Assembly (NCBI RefSeq): GCF_019890615.1
Contig: NZ_JAINVZ010000010.1
Coordinates: forward strand, 1-64,000
DNA: 64,000 nucleotides
Direction: 5' to 3'
From: Streptantibioticus parmotrematis
Lineage (GTDB): Bacteria > Actinomycetota > Actinomycetes > Streptomycetales > Streptomycetaceae
Shown here: positions 42,107 to 50,373 of the stretch, one piece after another
Layout of the letters: the number at the start of each line of letters is the position of its first letter
How positions within the stretch are numbered: position 1 is the stretch's first letter
The notes under the pieces: model-generated
Database searches by the model: none
The model's input: the letters and a program-made list of their open reading frames with translations, nothing else
Told to the model about the DNA's origin: nothing
Translations under genes and position numbers: made by a program

Positions 42107-42811
42107 ATGGGGAGTTCTCCCGTCACCCTGATCACCGGAGGCGGCAGCGGTATCGGAGCAGCCACCGCCCGGCTCCTGCTGGAGCAGGGGCACCGCGTCG
42201 TCATCACCGGTCGAGACGAGCAACGGCTCAAGCGCCTCGCCGGTGAACTGGGTTCTCCGGAAGGCTTGTTGACGTTCGCGGGCGACACAGCGGACTTCGA
42301 GGTCGTCAGCGGCGCAGTGCGGGCCGCCGTCACCGCGTTCGGCCGCCTGGACGCGATCGTCGCCAACGCGGGATTCGCCACGCCCGGCACCATCGCCGAC
42401 GGTGACCCGGCGGGCTGGCGCGAGATGGTGCTCACCAACGTGCTCGGCCCGGCCCTGCTGATCAGGGCCGCGTTGGAGGAACTGAAGAAGACCCATGGCC
42501 GGATCGTCCTGGTCGGCAGCGTGGCCGGACTCGTGCACACCCCCGGGAACCTCTACGGCGCGACCAAGTGGGCACTGACCGGACTCGCCGAGAACACCCG
42601 GCGCCTGGTGACCGCTGACGGCGTCGGGGTGACCCTGATCGCCCCCGGCCGGGTCGAAACGCCGTTCTGGGACGTGGCGGGCGGCGGCGTCCCGGAAGGC
42701 ATGCTGCTGACGGCCGATCAGTTGGCGGAGTCCATCGTGTGGGCGATGAGCCGACCGAACGGCGTCGACGTCAACACTGTCACCGTCAGGCCCATGGGGC
42801 AGCCCGTCTGA
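42107..42811 (+). CDS. Short-chain dehydrogenase/reductase
   Basis: The 234-aa SDR has TGGGSGIG (residues about 10-17), VANAGFATPG, a catalytic Tyr-Lys pair in NLYGATKWA and LIAPGRVETPFW. It is a classical NAD(P)-dependent oxidoreductase of unknown substrate. Its last 50 codons and the 29 following bases are duplicated at 45578-45757. A weak terminator hairpin lies 40 bases downstream. It is next to a MarR-MFS operon that it may share regulation with. Confidence 0.85.
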   Translation: MGSSPVTLITGGGSGIGAATARLLLEQGHRVVITGRDEQRLKRLAGELGSPEGLLTFAGDTADFEVVSGAVRAAVTAFGRLDAIVANAGFATPGTIADGDPAGWREMVLTNVLGPALLIRAALEELKKTHGRIVLVGSVAGLVHTPGNLYGATKWALTGLAENTRRLVTADGVGVTLIAPGRVETPFWDVAGGGVPEGMLLTADQLAESIVWAMSRPNGVDVNTVTVRPMGQPV

Positions 42812-42840
42812 CGGCCGCCGCGTGGGTCGACGGACCAGGA
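42661..42840 (+). repeat. 180-bp direct repeat, copy A (3' end of SDR gene)
   Basis: Covers the last codons and stop of the SDR gene plus 29 bases beyond. Copy B at 45578-45757 has the same length and differs at four positions by my count. Confidence 0.9.
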
Positions 42841-42851
42841 ACGGACCAGGA

Positions 42852-42879
42852 GGGGCCTGGGATCAGTACCCCGGGCCCC
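42852..42879 (+). terminator. Terminator after SDR gene
   Basis: A 10-bp stem with one G-U pair (42852-42861 with 42870-42879, 8-base loop) lies just beyond the repeat copy A. Confidence 0.6.
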
Positions 42880-42900
42880 GCGCGCAGGCTGTGGAGCCGG

Positions 42901-42950
42901 CGACAGTCGACCATTTACATAAACTATGAATATAAAAACGCTATGCTTCG
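42901..42950 (+). promoter_or_regulatory. AT-rich promoter/operator of MarR-MFS operon
   Basis: A strikingly AT-rich segment. TTTACA (42914-42919) is a possible -35 and TATGCT (42942-42947) a possible -10, with an overlapping imperfect palindrome ACATA-AAC-TATGA around 42917-42929. It is a natural target for the MarR protein encoded 4 bases further on. Confidence 0.5.
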
Positions 42951-42953
42951 AGC

Positions 42954-43412
42954 ATGAGTCGTCACGACACCGCTCCTGGCGCGGCCGCCGCCATCGGGGC
43001 AGCCCTCTACGGCCTGGCCACCAGGGCCGCGAGACGCCTGCCCAGGGACATGAGCCTGACGTCCGCCGCCACCCTGGCCACCCTGGACCGGACCGGCCCG
43101 CGGCGCATCACCGATCTGGCCGCGGTCGAGGGTGTCACCCAGCCCGCGATGACCGCCCTGGTCCGGGTGATGGAGGAGTCCGGCCTGGTCGAGCGCCGGG
43201 GCGACGCGTCCGACAAGCGGGTCACGCTGGTGTGCCTGACCGAGGCCGGCGCCTCCTATGTCCGGACGCGGCGCCAAGCGGGCGTCCACGCGTTCGAACG
43301 GTTGATCGGCGAGCTCACCGGCGACGAGATCGAGGCGCTGGTGGCGGCCCTTCCGGCGCTGAAGCATCTGGCAGAGCTCGAAAGCCAGGACCGCGAAAGG
43401 CCGAAGCAGTGA
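42954..43412 (+). CDS. MarR-family regulator of MFS pump
   Basis: The 152-aa winged-helix protein has SLTSAATLATLDRTGPRRIT, recognition helix GVTQPAMTALVRVMEESG and the wing ERRGDASDKRVTLVCLT. It overlaps the MFS gene (GTGA), so it likely autoregulates a drug-efflux operon. The first ATG is taken; the AT-rich operator lies directly upstream. Confidence 0.88.
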   Translation: MSRHDTAPGAAAAIGAALYGLATRAARRLPRDMSLTSAATLATLDRTGPRRITDLAAVEGVTQPAMTALVRVMEESGLVERRGDASDKRVTLVCLTEAGASYVRTRRQAGVHAFERLIGELTGDEIEALVAALPALKHLAELESQDRERPKQ

Positions 43413-44842
43413 CAGGGCACCCGGTCGGCGGGGTCGCGGCGCAGGCGTTCCCGGTGGCGCGTTCCGAGGCGCGGCTACTGGTCCCCGCCCTGATGTTCAT
43501 CGCTCTGGTCGTGGCGGCGGTCGCCAGCCTCGGGACGCCGCTCATCACCAGCGTGGCGACCTCGTTCCACGTCTCGCTCGGCAGCGCGCAGTGGACGCTG
43601 ACCGCCGCGCTGCTCAGTGGCGCCGTCGCCACGCCGGTCCTGGGTCGGCTGGGAGCCGGCCCGCACCGGCGGGCCACGATCCTCGCCACGCTGGCGGTCG
43701 TCGTCGCCGGCAGCGCGCTCACCGTGCTGCCGCTGCCGTTCGCGTGGCTGCTGGCCGGCAGGGCGGCCCAGGGCGTCGGGCTCGGGCTGACGGCGCTGAT
43801 GATGGGCGTGGCCCGGGACCACCTCCCCGAGGAGCGCAGCACGGCCGTGATCGCCCTGATCTCGGTGGTCTCGATCATCGGGGCCGGCGTCGGCTACCCG
43901 CTGGCCGCACTGCTCGCCGAGTTTGGCGGGGTACGGGCCGCCTACGGCCTTGGCCTGGTCGTCACCGCCGCCGCCCTCCTGACCGCGTGGCGCTCCATGC
44001 CCAAAGCCCCCGAAGGCCGCTCCGCCCACGTGGACGTGGCAGGCGCGGTCGTCCTGGCTGCCGCGCTGCTCCTGGTGCTGTTCCTCGCCGGCGAACGGAA
44101 TCTGTGGAGCCGGCACCTCGCCGTGGCGACGGGCCTCGCCGTCGCCACGGTGGTGCTGCTCTGCGTCTGGGCCGTCATCGAGCTGCGCAGCACGACGCCC
44201 CTGGTCGATGTGCGGGCGGTGCGGCACCCCGCGGTCGCCGGGGCGAACCTCGCCATGTTCGTCGGCGGGATCGGCATGTACCTCCTGCTCACGCTCATCA
44301 CCCGGTACGCGCAGACGCCGCACGGCGCAGGCTACGGCTTCGGGCTGACGACCTTCGTCGCCGGGCTGGTCCTCATCCCGTTCTCGGTGCTGGGGTTCGT
44401 CGCCGGCAAGCTCACGCCGCGGGTCCGGACGCGGATCGCCGACCCCCTGCTCCTGGCCGGCAGCGCCGTCGTGGTCGGCGCCGGGTTCGCCCTGTTCGCG
44501 GCGGCCCGGTCGGACCTGGCCGACCTGTTCGCGGCGATGGGCGTGCTCGGCTTCGGCGTCGGCGGCTTCTCGGCCGCGATGCCCGGCGTCATCCTGGCCG
44601 TCACCCCCAAGAGCGAGACGTCGAGCGCCATGAGCTTCAACTACGTCGTCCGCAGCGTCGGGTACTCCCTGGGCAGCGCCATCGGCGGCCTGATCCTCGC
44701 CGCGGGCACCGGCCCCGGCCGCCTCTTCCCCGACGACAGCGCCTACACCACCGCGGCGCTGGTCGGCATCGGCGCCATGGCGATCACGACGCTGACAAGC
44801 CTCGCTCTCGCCCGCCGACGCTCGTCCGAGACCAACCCGTAA
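43409..44842 (+). CDS. MFS transporter (DHA2-type drug efflux)
   Basis: The 477-aa protein has 12-14 hydrophobic helices, the MFS loop motif LGRLGAGPHRRA, the antiporter-type helix GVGYPLAALLAEFGG, and ends in a basic tail (ALARRRSSETNP). It probably exports a hydrophobic drug in exchange for protons. GTG start overlaps the MarR gene. Periplasmic loop residues are not diagnostic of the substrate. Confidence 0.85.
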   Translation: MTGHPVGGVAAQAFPVARSEARLLVPALMFIALVVAAVASLGTPLITSVATSFHVSLGSAQWTLTAALLSGAVATPVLGRLGAGPHRRATILATLAVVVAGSALTVLPLPFAWLLAGRAAQGVGLGLTALMMGVARDHLPEERSTAVIALISVVSIIGAGVGYPLAALLAEFGGVRAAYGLGLVVTAAALLTAWRSMPKAPEGRSAHVDVAGAVVLAAALLLVLFLAGERNLWSRHLAVATGLAVATVVLLCVWAVIELRSTTPLVDVRAVRHPAVAGANLAMFVGGIGMYLLLTLITRYAQTPHGAGYGFGLTTFVAGLVLIPFSVLGFVAGKLTPRVRTRIADPLLLAGSAVVVGAGFALFAAARSDLADLFAAMGVLGFGVGGFSAAMPGVILAVTPKSETSSAMSFNYVVRSVGYSLGSAIGGLILAAGTGPGRLFPDDSAYTTAALVGIGAMAITTLTSLALARRRSSETNP

Positions 44843-44875
44843 GTCAGATGCACTCATCCCGACACTGGAGGTTTC

Positions 44876-45169
44876 ATGCCCAAGGGCTACTGGGTCAGCG
44901 TCTACCGCACCATTTCAGACCCTGAGAAGCTGGCTGCTTACAACAAGCTGGCTGGTCCGGCCGTCAAGGCCGGGGGCGGCCGGACCATCGTCCGTGGCGG
45001 TCGGGTTGTGGCGCATGACGCCGGAATCGCCGAGCGCACGGTCCTGGTCGAGTTCGACAGCTTCGAGCAGGCTGTCGCGGCGCGCGAAAGTGCGGCCTAC
45101 CAGGAGGCGCTGGTCGCCCTCTCCGACGGCGTCGAGCGGGACTTCCGCATCGTCGAAGGCATCGACTGA
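44876..45169 (+). CDS. DUF1330 family protein
   Basis: The 97-aa protein of ferredoxin-like fold opens with MPKGYWVSVYRTISDPEKLAAYN and has the DUF1330 segments GGRTIVRGGRV and ERTVLVEFDSFEQAVAARES. It is a small soluble dimer of unknown function. It is 33 bases downstream of the MFS gene, has its own GGAGG, and is followed by a textbook terminator. Confidence 0.88.
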   Translation: MPKGYWVSVYRTISDPEKLAAYNKLAGPAVKAGGGRTIVRGGRVVAHDAGIAERTVLVEFDSFEQAVAARESAAYQEALVALSDGVERDFRIVEGID

Positions 45170-45218
45170 CCGAGGTCCGGTCGGATCTTCACTGAACCCT
45201 CTCAGGTCCGGTGCATGG

Positions 45219-45244
45219 GGAGGACGCCCGTGGAGGCGTCCTCC
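45219..45244 (+). terminator. Terminator of MarR-MFS-DUF1330 operon
   Basis: A perfect 10-bp stem (45219-45228 with 45235-45244, 6-base loop) is followed by TGCTGTTTATT, a T-rich tail rare in this GC-rich DNA. Confidence 0.85.
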
Positions 45245-45246
45245 TG

Positions 45247-45536
45247 CTGTTTATTGCACCTCCTGCACGTGGCCCGATGCGGAGGCCGACGGCGCCGTCC
45301 GCGCCGTGGGCTTCTGGACCCCGGACGGCTCGACGGCCACCGCCGACGACACCGGAACCGTCCATCACATCGGCCCGCGACGCCTGTGGGACACGATCGA
45401 GGAACTCCACGCCCTGTTCCCCACCGCGCCGGAACGTGACGAATGCGGGATCACCGTCACTGCCGAACGCCAGCGCGGCTGGTGGCGTTCCGAGGACGGC
45501 CCCGGCTGGGATCTGCCGGAGATGGCGTTCGCCTGA
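45247..45536 (+). pseudogene. Remnant resembling the C-terminus of an O-methyltransferase (FxLD-type)
   Basis: An open frame without a good start encodes about 95 residues. They include VGFWTPDGS, GTVHHIGPRRLWDTIEELHAL and CGITVTAERQRGWW..GWDLPEM. The LWDTIEELH...GITVTAERQ..W pattern recalls the C-terminal tail of actinobacterial protein-isoaspartate-type methyltransferases. The catalytic SAM-binding part is missing. It sits against the preceding terminator and the repeat copy B, suggesting debris from rearrangement. Confidence 0.5.
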
Positions 45537-45577
45537 CGAACCGACCACGGAGGAAGCGGCCCGGGTTGAGCAGGATC

Positions 45578-45757
45578 GCCGTTCTGGGACGTGGTGGGCG
45601 GCGGCGTCCCGGAGGGCATGTTGCTGACGGCCGATCAGTTGGCGGAGTCCATCGTGTGGGCGATGAGCCGGCCGAACGGCGTCGACGTCAACACTGTCAC
45701 CGTCAGGCCCATGGGGCAGCCCGTCTGACGGCCGCCGCGTGGGTCGACGGACCAGGA
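45578..45757 (+). pseudogene. 180-bp direct repeat, copy B: 3' remnant of the SDR gene
   Basis: Nearly identical to 42661-42840, including the last 50 codons, the stop and 29 bases of 3' flank. It has no start, so it is a dead fragment. The four differences are mainly silent. The two copies bracket 2.7 kb holding the MarR-MFS-DUF1330 operon. Confidence 0.9.
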
Positions 45758-45803
45758 GGGAGGTCCCTCGGGCCCCGCGCGTCCTCGCCTGACAGCGAGC
45801 CGG

Positions 45804-46028
45804 TCAGCCGAGGGCCGGGAGTTCCCCGGACTTCACCGCGCCGATGAACGCGCTCCACGCCCGCGGGGCGAAGAGCAGCGCGGGCCCGTGAGGATCCTTG
45901 CTGTCACGCACGGGAACGACACCGGAGACGGCGTGAGCGGGGGCCCACTCGACGCAGTTCCCGCCGTTGGCGTTGCTGTACGTGGACTTGACCCAGACGG
46001 CCCGGGTGAGGTCCGGGGTGTTGCTCAT
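45804..46028 (-). CDS. DUF397 protein
   Basis: The 74-aa protein has the DUF397 pattern: AVWVKSTYSNANGGNCVEWAP, VPVRDSKDPHGPALLF and AWSAFIGAVKSGEL. Such small proteins are almost always encoded after an XRE-type regulator with DUF5753 and are thought to work with it in developmental or antibiotic control. The start overlaps the XRE gene stop (ATGA). Confidence 0.93.
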   Translation of the reverse strand: MSNTPDLTRAVWVKSTYSNANGGNCVEWAPAHAVSGVVPVRDSKDPHGPALLFAPRAWSAFIGAVKSGELPALG

Positions 46029-46855
46029 GAGGGAAGCGCCTCCAGGACGGATGTGATGAACGCCGCCGTTCTGCTCGGCGACAGGGCGTACGCCTTCAGC
46101 AGATCGTATGCGCGTTGGTAGGCCGTGACTACTTCCGGATCCTCCAGCAGGATGCCGCTGTCGATGCTCTCGTCCCATGCGACGACGCTCCGGTCGGCGA
46201 GCGTGAGGAACCTCATCGAGCCGCCCGTCAGCGCGTGCGCGCCGTGACTGAACGGCAGGACCTGTACGACACCGGCCGGTGTGTCGACCATGGGGATCAG
46301 GGCGGTCAACTGCGCGCGCATGACCTCGTTGTCACCGATCTGACGCCGCAGGGACGCTTCGTCGAGGACGAGTGACAGGTATGGCGAGGACTTGCCCCGC
46401 AGCAACTCCTGACGGCTCAGCCGGGCGTTGACCAACTCCTCGATCTTCTCGTCGGAGGCGCCGGGGTTGCCTCCACGAAACAGCGCTCGTGCGTAGTCTT
46501 CCGTCTGCACAAGTCCCGGAATCACCTGGCCCGCGTATTCCTCGATGACCCGCGCCCGTGCCTCCAGTTCCATGTGACGCCGGTACCGGTCCGGGTGGAC
46601 CTCGCGCTTCGCGAGCTCGTACACCTTGCCGAAGATGCCGTCCGTGCCGAACGCCGCGTCGAGCAGCTCCGCCAGATCAGGCGGCGGCATCACCTCCGCG
46701 ATCTCGACGCGGGACAGATGGCTCCGGCTGTACTTGACGATCGCCGCGAGGCGTTCGAGGCTCAGGCCCGCCCCTTCGCGGTGGCGGCGTAACTCCGCCC
46801 CGAAGAGGTGACGTGCGGACACGAACGGGGTCAGCTCGCGCGGACGCTGGGCCAT
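46025..46855 (-). CDS. XRE-family regulator with DUF5753 domain
   Basis: The 276-aa protein has an N-terminal helix-turn-helix (FGAELRRHREGAGLSLERLA, then SRSHLSRVEIAEV) and a C-terminal DUF5753 ligand-like domain (EYAGQVIPGLVQTEDYARAL, VLDEASLRRQIG). This regulator/DUF397 pair is a signature of Streptomyces. The ATG at 46855 has GAGGAG nine bases upstream; the longer frame to 46966 is not needed. Confidence 0.92.
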   Translation of the reverse strand: MAQRPRELTPFVSARHLFGAELRRHREGAGLSLERLAAIVKYSRSHLSRVEIAEVMPPPDLAELLDAAFGTDGIFGKVYELAKREVHPDRYRRHMELEARARVIEEYAGQVIPGLVQTEDYARALFRGGNPGASDEKIEELVNARLSRQELLRGKSSPYLSLVLDEASLRRQIGDNEVMRAQLTALIPMVDTPAGVVQVLPFSHGAHALTGGSMRFLTLADRSVVAWDESIDSGILLEDPEVVTAYQRAYDLLKAYALSPSRTAAFITSVLEALPS

Positions 46856-47125
46856 GGTGGGTAACTCCTCGTCTCCCGAACCCGTTTGGGGCATCGTTCG
46901 CTTGGAGAGCCTAGCTTCACAAAGCGACGATGTGAATACGAAGAGTGATGGAATGCGCGTGCCCACGTGACTCGTGCGACGGAGTGTGCAGAGGCGGCCG
47001 GACTGGCGTGTGCGTGGGAGGCGTCACCGGCGAGGACGGCTACCACGGCCGCGGAATCATCCACCCTGCCGTCACAACCGTCCCGTTCGCCATGATGCTG
47101 CGCTGGCGGCGCTACGCTCCCGGGC

Positions 47126-47545
47126 ATGACGACGCCGCCCACCCGTGACGCTTGCGTCATCGTCGCCCAGGACCGTCAAGGACTCGTCGCCGTGCTCAGC
47201 GCGCACTTCCCCGCGCACGGCGGCGAGTACCTGTTCCTGCCGGGCGGGCGGATGGAGGACGGCGAGACCCCGCCGCAGTGTGCCGCCCGCGAGCTGCGCG
47301 AGGAGGCCGGCGTGACCGCGGCTTCGTGGCGGCCTCTCGGCTCCTACGCCATCACCCTCGCCTCACCGGCCCGCGTGCATCTCTACGAGGCGCGTGACCT
47401 CACGCTCGGACCGCAGGAACTCACTCCCATCGAGCAGGACTTCAGGCTGTCGTGGTGGCCGCTGGACGACGCGGTCGACGCGGCCCGAAGGGGCCGCTTC
47501 TTGCTTACCGCCGGTCCGCTGGCCCTCCTGCTCGCCCGCGGCTGA
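47126..47545 (+). CDS. NUDIX hydrolase
   Basis: The 139-aa protein has the Nudix box GGRMEDGETPPQCAARELRE EAGV in residues 40-63 (GxxxxxExxxxxxxREUxEExGU pattern), which binds metal and hydrolyses nucleoside diphosphate derivatives. Specific substrate unknown. A TACGCT hexamer ends 7 bases before the ATG and no ribosome site exists, so a leaderless mRNA is likely. Upstream 270 bases form a divergent promoter with the XRE gene. Confidence 0.9.
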   Translation: MTTPPTRDACVIVAQDRQGLVAVLSAHFPAHGGEYLFLPGGRMEDGETPPQCAARELREEAGVTAASWRPLGSYAITLASPARVHLYEARDLTLGPQELTPIEQDFRLSWWPLDDAVDAARRGRFLLTAGPLALLLARG

Positions 47546-47756
47546 ACCCTGCCTGAACACGGCCAGGCTGTCCCGCGCGGACAATCCGATGCTGTCGTAC
47601 CGCGTGGTCCATCCGCCAGGCGACGGAGCGGTCGGTGCGTGTGAATGTACGCGCCACCCCGCGCGAGCTGAAACACACTCCCCATGGCAGGTGGACTTCG
47701 CGACCTGCGCCTCGGTGGCGCGTATGACGTGCGGGGCGGCTATCCGCGGGCAGGAC

Positions 47757-48119
47757 TCACAGCGAGGCCGGGCGGCTGTATCGCTCGAATACCGCGTCCC
47801 GCTCTCGCTCCCAGGTCCAGTCCGGGTCGCGTCGGTGGAACTCGGTGACGGCCAGCTCGAAGAACTGGCCTGAGGGCTTCCGGCTGGCGCCGTTGACCAC
47901 CAGCGCCGAAAGCATTGGAGCGGCTCCGGTGCTGTCCTGGCGGCAGACGTCCGCCAGCAGAAGCGACATCATCAAGCCGTGGTAGTGCACCCGGTGTTCC
48001 GGTGCCAGGGTTTCGCTCAACGTCTTATAGGTGCCGGTCCGGCCCTCTCGGGCCCACCCCCTCAGAATCTCCACCGTGGCATCCCGGGCGGCAAGGTAGT
48101 CCGCATCCCCATGCTTCAT
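47757..48119 (-). CDS. Hypothetical protein (120 aa)
   Basis: A soluble protein with motifs ARDATVEILRGWAREGRTGTYKTLSE, HYHGLMMSLLLADVCRQ and LSALVVNGASRKPSGQFFELA. The last is reminiscent of small nuclease- or DNA-repair-associated 'winged' proteins seen in actinobacteria, but I do not assign a function. A GGGGGGA site precedes the ATG. Confidence 0.6.
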   Translation of the reverse strand: MKHGDADYLAARDATVEILRGWAREGRTGTYKTLSETLAPEHRVHYHGLMMSLLLADVCRQDSTGAAPMLSALVVNGASRKPSGQFFELAVTEFHRRDPDWTWERERDAVFERYSRPASL

Positions 48120-48230
48120 GTGAGAGTCCCCCCATCAACTAACTGCCCTACAAAGGTATCGAGTTGCGGCGCCACGGGGTGGGAACCGAGGCAAGTCGCC
48201 CGTGTGCCAAGCCGAAGGGGTGCCGCGGCG

Positions 48231-48701
48231 TCAGCCGGCGTGGCCCGCGTGCCGGCTGGTCTCGGTGAGCATGTGGACCAGGACGGCGAACAGCTTCACG
48301 TCGGGGCGTGGCCACCAGGGAACATATCCGGGGGAATCGATCGCGAGAGCGCTGATCGTCGTGTCCGCGTGCTCTCCTACGCGACGGTAGAGGCTGATGA
48401 TCTGTTCGCGTGTCTCGTGCTCGGTCGCCCACAGGTCGGAGCCGGGTTCCCCGGCGTCGTTCCACCGTGGAAGAGGTTCAGGGAACGGGCGATCGAAGAC
48501 CTCGCCGAAGTACCTGGACCCCCAGATCGACAGGTGCTTGACCAAGCCGAGAAGGTTGGTGCCGGTCGGCGTCAGGGGGCGGCGGACGTCGTACTCGCTC
48601 AGGCCGTCGAGTTTCCAGAGCATCGCGCCACGCATCTCTCGCAGCGTCCGGTGCAGATGCTCTTTCGCGACATCATCGATCACGGGCGGCGAGCCTGTCA
48701 T
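48231..48701 (-). CDS. DinB/DUF664-like protein, C-terminally short
   Basis: The 156-aa four-helix-bundle protein has WKLDGLSEYDVRRPLTPTGTNLLGLVKHLSIWGSRYF, split by its conserved metal-ligand His (VKHLS), and ends in LVHMLTETSRHAGHAG. Family members usually continue with D-I-L-R-E after HAGHA; here TGA cuts in at that point. It may be a recent truncation of about 10-20 residues. Family members are metal-dependent thiol or detoxification enzymes. Confidence 0.75.
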   Translation of the reverse strand: MTGSPPVIDDVAKEHLHRTLREMRGAMLWKLDGLSEYDVRRPLTPTGTNLLGLVKHLSIWGSRYFGEVFDRPFPEPLPRWNDAGEPGSDLWATEHETREQIISLYRRVGEHADTTISALAIDSPGYVPWWPRPDVKLFAVLVHMLTETSRHAGHAG

Positions 48702-48877
48702 GGGCGGCCAGCGGCCTCAAGGCCCAGCCCGCTGTGGCGGCCAGTTCGCTGACCTGGCCGCCCCCGACCTCCACCCCGCCCGCCAGACGCCGTCGGAGCG
48801 CAGGCCCAGGTCCGTCGTGACGAACCGGCATCCGAGGACGCGCACCATTGGTGCCACGCGCACACCCTGATGGCTCG

Positions 48878-49684
48878 TCAGAGCGTCGGGAGGATGCCTC
48901 CGTCGAGCGAGATGGTGGTGCCGGTGAGGTAGGAGGCGCGGGGGGAGGCGAGGAAGGCGATCAGTTCTGCGGCTTCTTCGGGGCGTCCGGGGCGGCCCAG
49001 GGGGGCTGCCAGGCGCCGGTGGAACTCCTCGCGGACGGTGTCCAGGTCGCGGTCGTCGCGTTCCGCCGTCTGCCGCAGGTGCGCTTCGACGGCCTCGGTC
49101 TCGATGACTCCGGGCATGACCGCGGTGACGCGTACGCCGTGTGGGCCGCAGGCGAGGGCGAGGCTCTTGCTGTAGGCGTTGAGGGCGGCCTTGGCGGCGG
49201 CGTACGGGACACCGTTGGGCTGGGGGTAGCGGGCGGCGTTCGACGAGACGTGGACGACCGCCCCGTGGCCCTGGGCGGTCATGTGCGGGACGAGGGCGCG
49301 GTCGAGGCGGACGACGGACAGCAGGTTGGTTTCGAGGTTGGTCTGCCAGTCCTCGTCGGTCGCGGCGAGGACGCCGTCGGGCACCTGGGCGTTGCGTCCG
49401 GCGTTGTCGACGAGCGCGTCGACGCCGCCCAGGAGGTCGAGTGCCGAGGCTGCCGCCCGCTCCACCCCGACGGGTGTGGTCAGATCCGCGGTCACCAGGT
49501 GTACCCCGGGCGGAACGTCGGCCGGGTTGCGGGCCACGGCCACCACGCGCGCGCCGGCCGCGGCCAGACGGCGCACGGTGGCGGCGCCGATGCCGCGGGT
49601 TCCTCCGGTGACGACGGCACGTGCGCCGCGCAGACCCAGGTCGGCGGTGGGATCGGGGAGCAGGGGCGGACGGGTGGAGGGCAT
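48878..49684 (-). CDS. Short-chain dehydrogenase/reductase (divergent with MarR)
   Basis: The 268-aa SDR has TGGTRGIG (about residues 26-33), VDNAGRNAQVPDG, VSSNAARY, catalytic YAAAK and a C-terminal TGTTISLDGGILP. It probably reduces or oxidises a small xenobiotic or metabolite. It is divergent from a MarR gene whose operator lies between them, the usual arrangement for a ligand-inducible detoxification enzyme. GAGGAA precedes the ATG. Confidence 0.9.
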   Translation of the reverse strand: MPSTRPPLLPDPTADLGLRGARAVVTGGTRGIGAATVRRLAAAGARVVAVARNPADVPPGVHLVTADLTTPVGVERAAASALDLLGGVDALVDNAGRNAQVPDGVLAATDEDWQTNLETNLLSVVRLDRALVPHMTAQGHGAVVHVSSNAARYPQPNGVPYAAAKAALNAYSKSLALACGPHGVRVTAVMPGVIETEAVEAHLRQTAERDDRDLDTVREEFHRRLAAPLGRPGRPEEAAELIAFLASPRASYLTGTTISLDGGILPTL

Positions 49685-49754
49685 GGCGTTCCTCAGGTGA
49701 CGGGTGACGGGTGACGGTGCGGAGGCGGAAGCGCGCTTCCCTCAATCATTCACA

Positions 49755-49772
49755 TGCTTAATTCGTTTAGCA
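49755..49772. promoter_or_regulatory. MarR operator candidate
   Basis: TGCTTAA-TTCG-TTTAGCA: a 7-bp inverted repeat with one mismatch in an AT-rich intergenic stretch between the divergent SDR and MarR genes. MarR proteins bind such short AT-rich palindromes. Confidence 0.55.
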
Positions 49773-49804
49773 AGCTACACGATCTCGTGAGGTAAAGTTA
49801 ACGG

Positions 49805-50317
49805 GTGACCTCGGCTACCTCGACCCCCTCCGGCCCGGCGCTGCTCGACGAGCACCGCGACAGCCCCGGCCTCATGCTCGCCCTCCTGGGGCACGAGGCC
49901 ATGCGCCGCCTGAGGGACGCGCACACCGCCAACGGCCTCACACCGCGGCAGTTCCACATCCTCGGACTGCTCCACGATCGCGGCCCGTTGGCGCAGACCG
50001 ACCTTGCCGCGGAGACGGACACCGCGGCCAGCGTGCTCGTCACCCAGCTCAACCCCCTGGAGACCGAGGGGCTGGTGACGCGCACGCGCGACCCCCGCGA
50101 CCGGCGCCGCCACCTGGTCGTGCTGACGGAGGCGGGGGAGCGCCGGCTCTCGGACGCCGCGACCGCGCAACGGGAGGTGGAGGACGGCCTCTTCCGCTCG
50201 CTGAGCGACAGCCAGCGCTCGCGGCTGACGCGGCTCCTCGTCCTGGTGCGCGACGATCTGACCGGCGGCGACGAGCACTGCGGTACCCCGACCTCCCTCG
50301 ACAGGAAGACGTCGTAG
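49805..50317 (+). CDS. MarR-family regulator
   Basis: The 170-aa winged-helix protein contains GLTPRQFHILGLLHDRGPLAQTDLAAETDT, ASVLVTQLNPLETEGLVTR and the wing RDPRDRRRHLVVLT. It likely represses the divergent SDR gene and itself. Start is GTG with only a weak ribosome site. A strong convergent terminator follows. Confidence 0.88.
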   Translation: MTSATSTPSGPALLDEHRDSPGLMLALLGHEAMRRLRDAHTANGLTPRQFHILGLLHDRGPLAQTDLAAETDTAASVLVTQLNPLETEGLVTRTRDPRDRRRHLVVLTEAGERRLSDAATAQREVEDGLFRSLSDSQRSRLTRLLVLVRDDLTGGDEHCGTPTSLDRKTS

Positions 50318-50326
50318 GCCAACGCG

Positions 50327-50359
50327 ACGGGGGCCCCGCGCACGCGCAGGGGCCCCCGT
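50327..50359. terminator. Bidirectional terminator between MarR and GT3
   Basis: A perfect 11-bp stem (50327-50337 with 50349-50359, 11-base loop) lies between two converging genes. Confidence 0.8.
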
Positions 50360-50373
50360 TGTGGAACGTCGGC

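Larger units (their letters stand above)
41700..50373. other. Accessory gene island interrupting the polyketide cluster
   Basis: Between the FAD hydroxylase (ends 41699) and glycosyltransferase 3 (stop at 50374) there are no polyketide or sugar genes. Instead there are two SDR/MarR pairs, an MFS pump, DUF1330, an XRE/DUF397 pair, NUDIX, DinB-like and unknown genes, gene remnants and a long direct duplication. Local AT-rich patches (42901-42950, 49741-49800) differ from the flanks. No integrase or transposase is visible. Confidence 0.6.

Noticed and set aside
42661..45757. Possible insertion sequence or integrative element with integrase
   Set aside because: No transposase, integrase or terminal inverted repeats are encoded between or beside the repeats; only the direct duplication is reported.
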